DNA of 64,000 nucleotides from Culex pipiens pallens (lineage: Eukaryota > Arthropoda > Insecta > Diptera > Culicidae). The notes under the pieces are model-generated. The model did not search any database and had not been told where the DNA came from. It saw only the letters and a program-made list of their open reading frames with translations. The stretch is from NCBI RefSeq assembly GCF_016801865.2, contig NC_068937.1:114987068-115051067 (forward strand), in the 5' to 3' direction. The translations under genes were made by a program, and so were the position numbers. The stretch's first letter is position 1; every line of letters begins with the position of its first letter. Shown piece by piece: positions 11,646 through 22,590 of the stretch.

Positions 11646-11834
11646 CCGGATTGCTTTGTGCATCTACCGACGGCTCGGCGGGTACATCAGCGCCGGGTTG
11701 CCTCCCATGTGCGCCTCCGGCCCGAGGTTGGTATTGAAGCGGTTTCCTGATTTTCTTAGCAGGAGTCGCCGCCTTACCCGACAACTTTTCCATCGTCGCC
11801 ATTCCAGCGGACAAACGCTCTTTTAGCGTAGCAC
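11646..11834 (-). CDS. Internal coding exon of a minus-strand host gene candidate
   Basis: On the minus strand an acceptor (ATTACGTTTGTAG) and a donor (CCGG/GTAAGTG) bound 189 bases open in phase 1 to phase 1. The protein reads GATLKERLSAGMATMEKLSG, then a Lys/Arg-rich patch (PAKKIRKP) and a Gly/Pro/Ala-rich tail ending DAQSNP. Its phase matches the exon at 17068-17187, giving about 100 residues so far; later exons would lie below 11646 or outside the window. I do not recognise the protein. It is polar with no visible fold, perhaps a disordered nuclear protein. A 5.2-kb TE-filled intron separates the two exons. Balanced codon use and exact splice phase support a real gene. Confidence 0.6.
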
Positions 11835-13469
11835 CTACAAACGTAATAGAAAGCACAATATGTTATCGAGTTATTTTCCACAATTTAAAACTCGCATATA
11901 AAAAACAGTTCGCACTCTACTATCAATAAACCCCGTCAAAATTTCCAATCACCAAATCCTCTAGATTAGAGTGAAAAAAGTGGTTGATTTTTTGCCGATT
12001 TTCAAGTGCTTTTTGGCCAATCGCAATTTTTCTCATAGTTTTTCGATTTTTGTATGTCATTCCATCTGAAGTGGAACAGCATTTGAAAATTACCCTCTCC
12101 GATCCTGCTCAAATTTGGCAGAGCTGTTGATACTATCAAAACATGCAAGAATCCCGAATTTCATCCAAATCGGACCACCCCCTCCATTTTTGTACCTCCC
12201 CAAAAAATCGACTTTTTGACGATTTTTGACCAAACCTCCTAGTTTGAAACGACGATAACTCAGGAACCACAAATCTTAGAGGGTCGGTCTTAGACTCAAT
12301 TTTGAAGGAAATTGGACGTAGAATCCATTTCCGTGATCAAAATTTAGATTAATTTATTTTTCTACCTGTATTGCGCAATTGAAAACTTTAAACGGCCGTA
12401 TCTCAAAACACCTCAACTTATTTTTTTGATTTGACCTCACCATCGTGTTCCCCGGCCAATTTTACATAAGAATCACTTATCGACAGAAATAAATATGTTT
12501 TGTTCCAGAGATATCGAATTTTAAAGTTTTGTGTTTTCGAGATTACCTACATTAGCTTCATTCGCCGCATCTGCTAGAAGCACACAGGCAGGCTGATCAA
12601 TAACTGCTACCTGGTCATTTATTGAAATAATATTTCATCATAAATAATCTTTATCAAATTGGGCAAAAATTAACTGTATAACACTGTAGGAAACTGGAGT
12701 TTAATCGCGAATGTTTATCTGTTAAAAACAATGAATGAAGTGAATTTCTGTGCTAACCCACAGGACAGAGCAATAACGACACACAGTAAAGGGCAGAATT
12801 GGATTCCGATGCAAAATGCAATTAATCTTGTTAGTAACACTGAACAATAAGTGCACGATACATTATTGAGTTAAAAATATGAATTAAAATGAATAAAATT
12901 TATTGATTTGTTGTACTCTTGTGAAGGACGATCACAAGGAGTAGGAAAAGGATTTCTGTAAAGTATAAAACTGAAAAAATGTAAGAAAATCACAAAGTTT
13001 GATCTGCTGCAAAGCGGCTAATTCCCCAAATTTTGTTGCGATGATTTCGACATCGTCCGAACAACAGTGTTTTTTTCTTCTGTCATTCTTGGATTCTTGG
13101 AACACAATACGGCTGCTGTCCTCACGTATAAAGGATTTTTTTTAAATAAAATGTACCTTGACCAAAATCATCTTTTAATCAAATGGAGCTGGCTCACAAT
13201 ATAAAAATTGATTTAATATGATCAATCTTTTAACCCATAAATGAGATTTGCCAAATTATGGTAAAGTGTCAATAATAAACTATAATAATAATAATAATAA
13301 AGCAGGTTTTGGGGTTTTTGCTGAATGGTACTATTTTGCTACCGCCCATGATAAAGGCCCTAGTCATGGCCTCGGAGGTTCTCTAAAACGGTTAGCAACA
13401 CGTAAATAAACGGTGCATTCAAAATAACCCAATAAATATTTTTTTCACAAAAATATATTGATCAAGGTA

Positions 13470-13905
13470 GGGGAACAGCATCTAATTCCAGCGTTCTTAT
13501 AATGTTGCCATATCAGCGCTTTGGCATTCAATTACAGCTGATTAAAAGCGTTTTCAACTGAAATCGAGTGATAAATAGCTCAATAAGAAAGAAGTGAACA
13601 AGCAAGTTTCTATCAAAAGTTTTGCAAAATTTGTTGTTTAAATAGTGAAAATCTCGGGTGAGTTTTCAAAAAGCCGTAAGAGCCACCGTGACCTCCGACA
13701 CTAATATTTGTTTTTCTCCCAATTGTAACAAAATTTCATTTTTTTCAGTTTGGGGCACTTGAGAGACGAGTTGATGAACAATCTTAAGCATTTTTGAAAT
13801 TTGTTTTTTCGTAAGTAGGTCGGATACCGATGCAAAATAGGCTTTGTTTACCATTGGCAATTACGGCTTTTTGACTTAACCTGCCAAACATACTAGAATT
13901 TCCCC
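13470..13905. mobile_element. TA-inserted element nested in the foldback loop
   Basis: The ends are GGGGAA and TTCCCC, flanked by TA at 13468-13469 and 13906-13907. Terminal matching is short (about 6-8 bp), so the call is tentative. It contains the segment at 13664-13876. Confidence 0.4.
13664..13876 (-). other. Segment bounded by inverted AAAAAGCCGTAA, with a 64-codon frame
   Basis: TCAAAAAGCCGTAA at the left and its complement at the right bound about 210 bp. On the minus strand a 64-codon frame runs from MPMVNKAYFASVSDLLTKKQ to VSEVTVALTAF and stops in the repeat. The frame is amphipathic and reads like a real helical protein. I do not recognise it and see no promoter or splice sites. 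It may be a captured exon or a chance frame in a MITE. Confidence 0.35.
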
Positions 13906-14984
13906 TATTAGCCATTTGAATGAATATTTGCGTAAAATTATAAAAAGATAAATTAAATTAACTATCTCCCAGAACACCAGGTAGCAGTTATTGATCAGCC
14001 CGCCTGTGTGCTTCTAGCAGATGCGGCGAATGAAGCTAATGTAGGTAATCTCGAAAACACAAAACTTTAAAATTCGATATCTCTGGAACAAAACATATTC
14101 ATTTCTGTCGATAAGTGATTCTTATGTAAAATTGGCCGGGGAACACGATGGTGAGGTCAAATAAAAAAAATAAGTTGAGGTGTTTTGAGATACGGCCGTT
14201 TAAAGTTTTCAATTGCGCAATACAGGTAGAAAAATAAATTAATCTAAATTTTGATCACGGAAATGGATTCTACGTCCAATTTCCTTCAAAATTGAGTCTA
14301 AGACCGACCCTCTAAGATTTGTGGTTCCTGAGCTATCGCCGTTTGAAACTAGGAGGTTTGGTCAAAAATCGCCAAAAAGTCGATTTTTTGGGGAGGTACA
14401 AAAATGGAGGGGGTGGTCCGATTTGGATGAAATTCGGGATTCTTGCATGTTTTGATAGTATCAACAGCTCTGCCAAATTTGAGCAGGATCGGAGAGGGTA
14501 ATTTTCAAATTTGCACTTTTTCGTGCACAGTTGAGATGGAATGACCCATAAGAAACATTTTACAACGTTTGTTTTTTGCCCTGTATGCTAATATAGTTTC
14601 ACTATTTGGTTAAGATTTTGTCATATTCAGAATCCTCGGAAAATTTCCATTATGTTAAAAGTATTGGAGTTGTAAAAAGATGTTAAGGTTTTACAAAAAT
14701 CCATCTTTAACAGTAAACCAATCCCTGGATGTCTATGGCACATTTTAAGGTGCTTTAAAAGACCTTTCGAATGCATCTCAGAGAATTGGAATTGATGAAG
14801 TTTTACGGAAATGCGAGCAATTTTAAGATTTTTCATGTTTTTTGGACCTCAAACTTCAAAGCCCGTTTTACCCCACTTCCCTTTGTCGTAGAGGGCTCAT
14901 ATTTGGCATGAGTTCATCTCATGTATAGACAAACAAACGCTGAAAGTTTCATCCAATTCGGAGCACTCATAGGTGAAAAGCTCA

Positions 14985-15120
14985 CTCTTAACGGAATAAC
15001 AACAACCAAGGCCGTGACCGACGTTTTACTTCCCCATCCGGTGTAAGGTTGGAGCAGATGTGAATCGAACCCATGATCATCCGCTCGCAAAGCGGACAGC
15101 GTAACCATTCGGCTAAGCAT
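14985..15120 (-). mobile_element. tRNA-headed SINE, minus strand
   Basis: The head on the minus strand has an A box (TTAGCCGAATGG), an anticodon arm TCCGC-TTTGCGA-GCGGA (anticodon TGC, alanine type) and a B box (GGTTCGATTCA). The body continues with GGATGGGGAAGTAAAACGTC, a block shared with the SINE at 25755-25979. It is a pol III retroposon, not a working tRNA gene, because the acceptor stem does not pair. Confidence 0.75.
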
Positions 15121-15207
15121 AATGCACGTATGAGTTAATTGTAACTGAGTTCATTGAAACGAAATTTATTACTTTTCATTAGCTACTACTGGCATAGTAC
15201 AAAAAAA

Positions 15208-15300
15208 ATCCCGGACGCCTAGAAAGGAGCAGAAACTTGCAACGGACACCACAAAAGACCCGGGGGTCGTTAATGTGGATTGCTTCGCTTTTTCCCGCAT
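15208..15300 (+). mobile_element. 3' part of a tRNA-type SINE
   Basis: CGGACGCCTAGAAAGGAGCA through GTCGTTAATGTGGATTGCTT matches the 3' half of the SINE at 25755-25979. The head is missing, so this is a 5'-truncated copy. Confidence 0.65.
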
Positions 15301-15359
15301 AATCAAAAACCATCGGGGGAGCAGTCCAAACTATATCACTTTTAACAGAGAGATCCCGG

Positions 15360-16135
15360 CCCGGATAAACGAAAACTATATGAATTCTAGTGAGGACCTT
15401 AAAACAACCTTATGAGTTATGGTCACCATTTGTAATAATGTTATTTGGCGGACCTTGATAACTATTTGTCAAATGGTTACCATTAGTAATAGAGTTATTT
15501 GAATGTGTGTAATGGTCAACTATTTGAGGATGTTTACTCAAATGGTTACCCTAAATCATAAGGTGGTTTTTATGTTCAAATGGTTCATATTGATTCACGA
15601 TTACCATATAGAAACACTAAATACCCATTTGAAAAATAGTTAGAATTTGCAAAAAGCGTTTACCAAATTTGACTAAGTTTTGTTTTCAAATGAAAGAATC
15701 AAACTTTTTTGTCTGTAGCTTCATAAGGGGTTGGGTTTGTGCTGGAGTCGGATTTGGGCAACTTCCGGAACAAGATTTTGTCTGACTAAGTTGCCGGAAA
15801 AGTGTACGATCTACTCAACGATGGTGGGGCTGATAAAAGCGAAGAATTACAACTTTGGCAGAGAGTTTGTGAACCATACGGTAAAGGCATCAAGTTAGGT
15901 GGACATCGTTTGGCTTACTTGGCCCTGGATTTTACCCACATTTGAGCTGCCAAAGAAAGCCAATCCGAAGTTTACCAATTTCAATTGACAGAAACTATAT
16001 CAAACAAAAAAGAAAACCAATTGAGGAGCACAAGAACAAAAAGGCTCGAAAATGTCGGTTTCTTTTGATGCGATCTCTGAAGTGGTGAGTAAACCGTTTA
16101 ACAAAAAGTTTTTTTAAGGTTCTCGTTTATGCGGG
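15360..16135. mobile_element. Inverted-end element carrying an NCBP1 gene fragment
   Basis: The left end CCCGGATAAACGAAAAC and right end GTTCTCGTTTATGCGGG are inverted matches. The last ~60 bases are nearly identical to 11505-11563. The first half has the AAATGGTTACC/ACCATTTG palindromes of that family; the second half holds a host-gene fragment (15722-15990). No clear target duplication is seen. Confidence 0.5.
15722..15990 (+). pseudogene. Decayed fragment of nuclear cap-binding protein subunit 1 (CBP80)
   Basis: Two frames recall the N-terminal MIF4G region of NCBP1/CBP80, the large subunit of the nuclear cap-binding complex. One reads LESDLGNFRNKILSD; after a frameshift and loss of about five codons, the other reads LPEKCTIYSTMVGLIKAKNY then NFGREFV. 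In the family these segments are adjacent (a GVLEADL..KIL block, then LLPEK.TIY..LVGLLNA.NYNFGGEFV). The copy has in-frame stops, no promoter and no visible introns, so it is a non-functional gene piece. Downstream to 15990 the match fades. It lies inside the TE at 15360-16135, which suggests capture by a transposon, or a retrocopy that landed there. Confidence 0.7.
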
Positions 16136-16193
16136 AAATCAACCAAAACTATTTGAAGGATGGAATTAATGGTTTTATATATTGAACATATAT

Positions 16194-16983
16194 TAGGGTG
16201 GGTACGTTTTTCAAAAAGTTCTCGGATCAAGTTTTAGTATGGTTCCCCTTGTAGGGCATGCCCATAGGGACTTTCATGCATGTTTTTTGTACAAACGCTC
16301 CTACAGCTCTGAGAAAATCACGCGCCAACTTCTGGTATGGTCAGGCCTATGGGGAACGGTCCGGAGAACACTTTTCCCGAAGAGAGCATATGGATTCGTT
16401 GTCCCTAGACCTGGCGCATCGGCAAACAATACGATGTCTCCGGAATCAACGGTTTTCCCTGAAAAAGCATCAAATTTTCCCTAGCATGCTATGAAAGCTT
16501 GATGGACACCGCGACGCCATACGTCAGGCAGCTACCACGTGGGTGAGAAACGCCTGGTATATTTAATTGCAAACCTTCTTTTAACTAGAAAATGATCATT
16601 TCGAATAATCGTGATGTTATTTAGTCGAATTCAACATCTTTGCATAGCGAATTTGTATTTTTTTTGCAAATATTTCAACCACGTGGTAGCTGCCTGACGT
16701 ATGGCGTCGCGGTGTCCATCAAGCTTTCATAGCATGCTAGGGAAAATTTGATGCTTTTTCAGGGAAAACCGTTGATTTCGGAGACATCGTATTGTTTGCC
16801 GATGCGCCAGGTCTAGGGACAACGAATCCAGGCCTGACCATACCAGAAGTTGGCGCGTGATTTTCTCAGACCTGTAGGAGCGTTTGTACAAAAACATGCG
16901 TGAAAGTCCCTATGGGCATGCCCTACAAGGGGAACCATACTAAAACTTGATCCGAGAACTTTTTGAAAAACGTACCCACCCTA
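16194..16983. mobile_element. hAT-type foldback MITE, 8-bp target duplication ACATATAT
   Basis: The ends TAGGGTGGGTACG and CGTACCCACCCTA are flanked by ACATATAT at 16186-16193 and 16984-16991. An 8-bp duplication is the hAT hallmark. The long arms are inverted copies. This copy lacks ~120 bp present in the relative at 26458-27448 and has a further ~45-bp deletion in the right arm. Frames inside are mirror artefacts. Confidence 0.9.
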
Positions 16984-17067
16984 ACATATATAGTTGAATG
17001 AATTCAACTCTCGATTTCCGTGAAATTGAAAATGTTTAGAATCGTCACCCTCCGAATGACAACTTAC

Positions 17068-17187
17068 CGCTGCTGGGTGCTGGTATTTTCACGTTCAGTG
17101 GAACGTCTTCCTGCGAATATGGAGCTAGCAACGTTTCCTCATCTCGCGGCGTGTTCTCTGGCGCGTAGCGGCGTTTCATGTTAACAC
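17068..17187 (-). CDS. First coding exon of the minus-strand host gene candidate
   Basis: On the minus strand an acceptor (TTTTCCCCATGTAG) is followed by GTGTTAAC and then ATG at 17179. The frame reads MKRRYAPENTPRDEETLLAP and continues to KIPAPSS before the donor AGCAGCG/GTAAGTT, ending in phase 1. That phase fits the exon at 11646-11834. Because the ATG sits just inside an internal exon, a 5' untranslated exon should lie upstream; 17484-17770 is the candidate. The N-terminus is basic then acidic, with no signal peptide. The protein is not recognised. The coding strand and phase agreement across a 5-kb intron are the best support. Confidence 0.6.
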
Positions 17188-17267
17188 CTACATGGGGAAA
17201 ATGATGGAGCATTTTCAATTAGGTACTATTCATAATGGGGTCGTGCATAAACACGTGGCCTCCTTTA

Positions 17268-17351
17268 GGGGGGGGGAGGGGGTCCGAAATCCGACCGAAA
17301 AAAAAACATGAATAGCCATGGGGGGGGGAAGCGGGAAGGGAGGGGGGGGGG
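17268..17351. repeat. G-homopolymer tracts
   Basis: Runs of 7-10 G separated by a few bases follow GCATAAACACGTGGCC. The same ACGTGG / poly-G combination occurs at 63064-63115, so this is a decayed repeat end. G-quadruplex potential is high. Confidence 0.6.
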
Positions 17352-17483
17352 TTTACGGCTGACCACATGGCCTTTTAAAAAATATTTCCTATAAAAAACA
17401 TAACAAATGCTTATTAAGTTTACTTATATGGATACATTATTTTGTTAAACTTTAAAACCATACAATTATTGTGTTCAGAGTTA

Positions 17484-17770
17484 TCACTTATATTTCAATG
17501 TCACCACATTTTCCATTTCACTATTTAATTTGATCTTTCTGGTCCTCGTCCCGTTCGTACACACCTTTTTTTTCGCGAAAAAATGCCGGCTTCCACGGTT
17601 TGTCTCTGCACGGGCACCACACAATGCGGTTGTCGTCGTCGTCACGGTGTGTTGGTCCTTCCTGCCTCGTGTGGTCACTTGTTCCGTTTCCGGAGTGCGT
17701 CTTCTGTAATCGCACACACACACACTCACACTTTCACGCGCGTATTACCAAACGAAATGGAAAAATAGGA
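17484..17770 (-). promoter_or_regulatory. Possible promoter and 5' untranslated exon of the minus-strand gene
   Basis: This is a less AT-rich, TE-poor island directly upstream of the ATG-bearing exon, with (CA/TG)n at 17715-17728. It is open in several frames, as GC-balanced non-coding DNA often is. No TATA box is evident. The role is inferred from position only. Confidence 0.3.
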
Positions 17771-18764
17771 AAACTTTTCTTGGCGTAATGTGTTTTTTTA
17801 CAAAGCACTGTTAGTAGATAGCACTAAATGAATTTCTTCCGCTCAAGGTAGGCTTCGTCAAGATTCCGGCCGACTCGTCCAAGTGACTGTGAAGAACTGA
17901 CCGATGCTTCAAAACCGACGTAGGTGAGAGAAAGATCTGAAAACTTTGGCTGTGTTGGTGAGAGAGATGAAAGAAACACTAGAGAGGAAAACAGGCACAC
18001 ATGCTTACTTTCCACACACGCACGCGACGCGAAAGGGACTTCCGGGGGGAACGTTAAATGACGTAGTGAATAAATTCTTTGTGGTTTGCGATTTTTAAAA
18101 AAAATATTATTTGTCTGCAGGGTCCACGGCGCCCTTGGCGAAGCATCAATTTGGCGCCCCTCCAAATTTTTCATCATTTTGATATGTTTACTTAAATTTT
18201 CAGCGATTGCTTCAAAGAGTTTTAATAATATAATGGTAATTAATTGAATAAATATAACAGCTAAAAAATCCAACCACAATTTAATTCTTTGAAGAATATT
18301 CAAATTAATGTTTTATTATTTTTAAACCATTTCAATCGATTTATATCTTTCCAATACAGATAGGTTGTAACGAAAAGGTGCTTTAGGATTAATGTTGACT
18401 GAAAATAGCAGAGTGTTGTTTTGTCGTTTTAAATAGAATTTGATCTGAATTTCATTGTATCAGCATTTTCCTGCATTCCTGAAAAAAATAGTTTAACTGA
18501 TTAGAAAATGGACTCCTTTTCAAACTTGTTTTTTCCTTTTGAAACTATTTTTTTTTTCAATTTATTTTTGAAAACAATATTTCTCTTCTCTGTGAATGTG
18601 TTTTTTGATTGATATAAAATTCCTAAAATTTGTTTTTTGAAAATTCATAGCTTCAAACAAAGGCAATTAGTTTTTACCTTTTTAACACATTGAAATTTTT
18701 TGTGTTTATTTTTCGACATCTAAAGTTTCTTAAAATTTTGTATAAAAACCATTACACTCAAATA

Positions 18765-20339
18765 GAGGGTGACGAGCGTGAATTCCCGGGAAATCGACCA
18801 TTTTTGGACCTCTCGATTCCCGGGAAATTTGTTCGAAGCAAAATTATATAAACAAATAAAAAAAATTGAAATTATGTAGCGTTTGTAAAAATAATGTTGT
18901 GATTCGATTAAATAACTCCCATAAAAATATGTTAAACCGTTTAAGAGTTAAGAAGCTTACCCAAAAATAAGTTCCCTTCCCCAAACCAAACCTCACCCTC
19001 GCGAGCAAATTCGTCTCACCAATACATCGGCGTTATTTCCGGTCCACCGGAGAGCTTGGGAGAGGAGTGCTCGCGAAAGTGAAGAGGAGGGAGAGAGCGC
19101 ATCTGAGAAAGAGAGAGAGCACGGGTTGACGGACGGTCAAACGGAGTTGCTCGGGAAGTCGTGTTTGGACAGCAGCGAGAACAAGTCGCGTTTTTTGGTT
19201 TCTCGCACCGGCAAAAAAGTTCACGGTCGACGTCGAAAGAACGCGAACGGGAAGAAGTGGTCTTCGGCAAGCGCGAAACTTCTTGGAGGGTCTTCAGGAA
19301 TCGGTGCCTGTTTTTGGCCAGCAAATCTCGGCGGCGGCGTCCGACGCGCGGAATCGCCTTCTTCCGCTGAACCGGCACAACCGCTTCGAACCCGGAGCAC
19401 CACGTGCGGCGGGAGGCCGCGGAAAGCAAGGCCGCGAGGCGGCGCGAAGGAGATCTGCGGTGCAAGGGAACCGGCGGACACGCCGAACGATTCGCCAGGT
19501 TCCGGGAAGCAGGATGCGGTGTCTTTTCGGTCGCGGAGTGGCCAAGAACGAGGCCGTGGAGCGGTGGGGAACAAGCAAGAAGGAGAAGAGGGTGAGGAGA
19601 AGAAGGGCCAGGGTGATGAAGAGGAAGTAGGCCTTGAGAAAGGAACGATTTGTGAGCGGTGGAAAAAATAAAGTGTCAAAACTCATTTCTTAGTGTTTGG
19701 TCTGATTTTGCCTTGAGAGAACTTTTTTTTCTTCTACAATTACTATAATTGGGAAAACTTAAAATAATGTGGACCCCAAAATTAACCTTAAAGCATACTT
19801 AGCAGTTAGCCACAAGAAGAAAGTCTATTTTTTTATATTTTTAAAATATATCTTTTATATTTTTAAATTATATCTTAGAAAAAAAAAAACTCTGGAAATC
19901 TTTGTAAAGTCCGCCAAATGTGAACATTCGGGTTTTCCGGATCACTATTAAAATATTAAAATTGTTGTTTTGAGTCGCTATTTATTATATTGTAAAAATC
20001 CCGATACTGGGAAATTATATATTAGCTATTTTGTTATTTCACAAAAATCTAATAACAAGTTCAATAATTAACAAGTTGTATTGCAGATTCAGAAAAAAAT
20101 CAAGAAGTAGATCATAGTTCCCAAAAATAATGAGGCTACTAATTAGCGTTTCATTAAATAAGCATGAATAAATCGTAACTGAATTCATTGAAAAGAAACA
20201 CATTTATAACTTTTCTTTATACATTACTGGCACTATTGGCATAGTTATAAACACTACCAGGTCCCGGGAATTCTCAGGAAATTTCCAAATTCAACTCTCG
20301 ATTCCCGGGAAATTGAAAATCTCGAGAATAGTCACCCTC
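18765..20339. mobile_element. TA-inserted element nested in the hAT copy
   Basis: The ends GAGGGTGAC and GTCACCCTC are flanked by TA (18763-18764 and 20340-20341). Just inside both ends lie CCCGGGAAAT palindromes. The same element at the same internal site in the other hAT copy (30658-31652) shows that it inserted before the hAT element spread. This copy is 580 bp longer, because of the GC-rich segment at about 18970-19690. Confidence 0.8.
18970..19690 (+). other. GC-rich unique segment inside the nested element, possible captured transcript
   Basis: This segment is sharply more GC-rich than its surroundings and absent from the sister copy, where 124 unrelated bases lie instead (30766-30889). 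On the plus strand a 181-codon frame (19126-19671) begins MTDGQTELLGKSCLDSSENK. It ends in a run of Glu/Gly/Lys residues and its stop overlaps a polyadenylation signal (AATAAAG). Other frames are open too, so coding is uncertain. The composition and poly(A) signal suggest part of a host transcript, perhaps a 5'- or 3'-terminal exon, captured by the TE. No family is recognised. Confidence 0.45.
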
Positions 20340-21859
20340 TACACACAAAGCTTTTAGAACCGTTTGTGTAAATGTGAAAATTTAGGCGAAATTACACTGG
20401 ATAGCCCAACACATGGAATCCATGAAATAAAAAAAAAGTATGTGAACGATAAGCAACTTTATCCATTCCATTAAAACATAACAAAACAAAAATTTTCAAG
20501 GAAAATGTTACTAACATTCTTCAAATTATTAACCCTAGAAGCAAAATTAAGTGGAACTTTGTGTTTTCCCAAAAAATATTGCTGTTTTTGGAGTTGGAAT
20601 TTTGCTTTGGTTTAAATTCTAATGGGTCCGCGATAATGGTGTTTCTGCAAATCAAAATTATACAAGAAATTGTATAATATTTTACTTTTACGACTAAAAA
20701 GTTGGTGGACATGCCAATCTATGCAAATTTGTCGAAGACACTCAAATTTTACTTTTTCACTCTTGCTACAAGCAATTGAATACAAGCAGCAGAATATAAT
20801 ATATTTAGAGCAATTTATGTGCTCTTAAAAACCAACATTTTTATGTTGAAAAAAAAAATATTTTGCTAGAAATTTAACAAAAGTCAAAGCATTTTTTGTG
20901 TTAGAAATATTCAATTTAAACACTTCAGTATTTCGAAAACGTAGGCCAATCTCAACGCACAAGTTTGCATTTAAAACGATAAAAATATCTCAAATGCCAT
21001 TTTCTTTAAACTTGAAATATCTTATTCTTTTTATTTCAGATTTTCAATAGAAATGTGTAAATTTCAATTAAATAGCTGATTATATAAAAAAAATACTTCA
21101 AAACATAAAAAAGCTTGATGGTTCCTGATGCTGGAAAAATGGTGAAATTTAAATTGAATTTTATATACTGTAGTTGGAATATAAAATCTCTAGCTATTTC
21201 AAAGAATTGTTATAAAACCCTGAAATTTTTGCCACTTGAGCGCCCCCTTTGATAAATGAATTGAGAGAATTTAATTTTAAATTTAATTCTGGTACAATTA
21301 TTGAAATAGTTGATTTTGGCGCCCCAAGTGTTATAAGTAATATTTGTAATATTCCGACCAAGATTATCGAGTTATTTTGTAGTCCTACTTTAAAATTTAG
21401 CGCCCCTTTTGTTCTGAATACCTTTCTAGGATTTTATAATAACATGACAAATTTGTACAATCATCGTTTTCGGCGCCCCTCAAGGGCTGCGCCAACCCCT
21501 AGGTACGGCGCTGTTTGTCTGTAATTTTAGGATTTCGATAGAAAGAGAGCTCCATGGACGTAACAATTAATTTTCAAAGTTTGTGTCGTTAAAGTCTGTT
21601 TAAAAGAGAAATCCTTGAGGGAAAACCAAGGGTGGCCAGTTCAGGTTTCGGGTGCGGTTCTGGCCCAGCCAGCCATGCCAGATATACAGATAAATCTGTA
21701 TTTTACAGATTTTTCGATCCCAAAAATCGGTATATTCAGATTTTATAAAATGATTATAATAAAAAATTACAACAGTTTAGTAATTGAATTATACTTTAAT
21801 TTGATTACAAAGCTTAAACCCGCTGTTAAAAAAATAGAAATGTCTTCTATGCTAGCATA

Positions 21860-22590
21860 GAGCTTTTAAATAAGGACCTCGTCTTCTCCCAAAAAGAGCA
21901 TGTCACAACAATTAATGGTACGATATAATTATTCCTCATATGTTTGGTATTATTTGAAACAGTTTTTGTATGATTGAGCCAAAAATGAATTTTGGCGAAA
22001 ATTTCCTTAAGTCCCAATGATTCAAACAATTGTTCAACAATTCATGGAACGATATAACTTTTCGCCATATGATAAGGATTTTTCGGAACAGCTATTGTTA
22101 AAACATAAGGGTGCCATAGCCGACGTAGTATTTCCAACTTGAAGTTCAGCGAAAAACTCTTAAGTCCCAATAATCCAAACAATTGTACAACAATTCATGG
22201 AACGATATAACTGTTCGCCAAATGGTTAGGTTATTTGAAACAGGTATTGTATGATTGAGCCAAATGAACTACAGCAAAAAAAAATCTTAAGTCCGAATAA
22301 TTCAAATAATATTTCAACAATTCATGGAGCGATATACCTGAATTATGGCGAAAAATTTCCTAATTCTCAACAATTCAAACCATTGTTCAACAATTCATGG
22401 AACGATATACCTGAACTTGAGGGGAAATTTTCCTAAGTCCCAACAATTCAAACCATTGTTCAACAATTCATGGAACGATATATCTATATGCCATATAGTT
22501 TGTATGTAAAGCTAATTTGTTTTCGTGATAATTTTAATAAGTCCAAATAATTTAAACAATTGACTGCCCATTATCAGAACGATAACTGTT
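21860..22590. repeat. Irregular tandem array with core CAACAATTCATGGAACGATA
   Basis: The core CAACAATTCATGGAACGATA recurs near 22032, 22188, 22314, 22389 and 22462, with weaker forms near 21906 and 22567. Spacing is 73-75 bp for the last copies and 125-155 bp for earlier ones. Between cores the text AGTCCCAA(T/C)AATTCAAAC is conserved. This is an ageing minisatellite. Confidence 0.75.

Larger units (their letters stand above)
12056..14545. mobile_element. Large foldback element, ~560-bp arms around a 1.36-kb loop
   Basis: 12056-12615 and 13976-14545 are inverted copies. The outer ends are GTCATTCCATCT and AGATGGAATGAC; the inner ends are at ACCAGGTAGCAGTTATTGAT. Arm identity is high, with a few indels near the outer ends. 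The mirrored 60-codon frame MWFLSYRR is a by-product. The loop (12616-13975) carries another TA element and no transposase. Confidence 0.75.
18118..21513. mobile_element. hAT element, 3.4 kb, target duplication TTTGTCTG
   Basis: TTTGTCTG flanks it (18110-18117 and 21514-21521). The right end is CCCCTAGGTACGGCGCTG. The left end begins CAGGGTCCACGGCGCC, which lacks about 12 bases of the terminal repeat seen in the sister copy at 29980-32851 (CAGAGCCGTACCTAGGGTCC). The damaged terminus should make it immobile. Both copies are non-autonomous and share a nested TA element. Confidence 0.9.

Noticed and set aside
17824..18303. 159-codon minus-strand frame MNILQRIKLWLDF...
   Set aside because: It crosses the hAT left boundary at 18118 and its first half recurs in the other hAT copy at 29788-30177 joined to different text; a TE-derived chance frame.
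21860..22590. CRISPR-like spaced repeats
   Set aside because: Repeat spacing is irregular, spacers are themselves related, and the context is eukaryotic.
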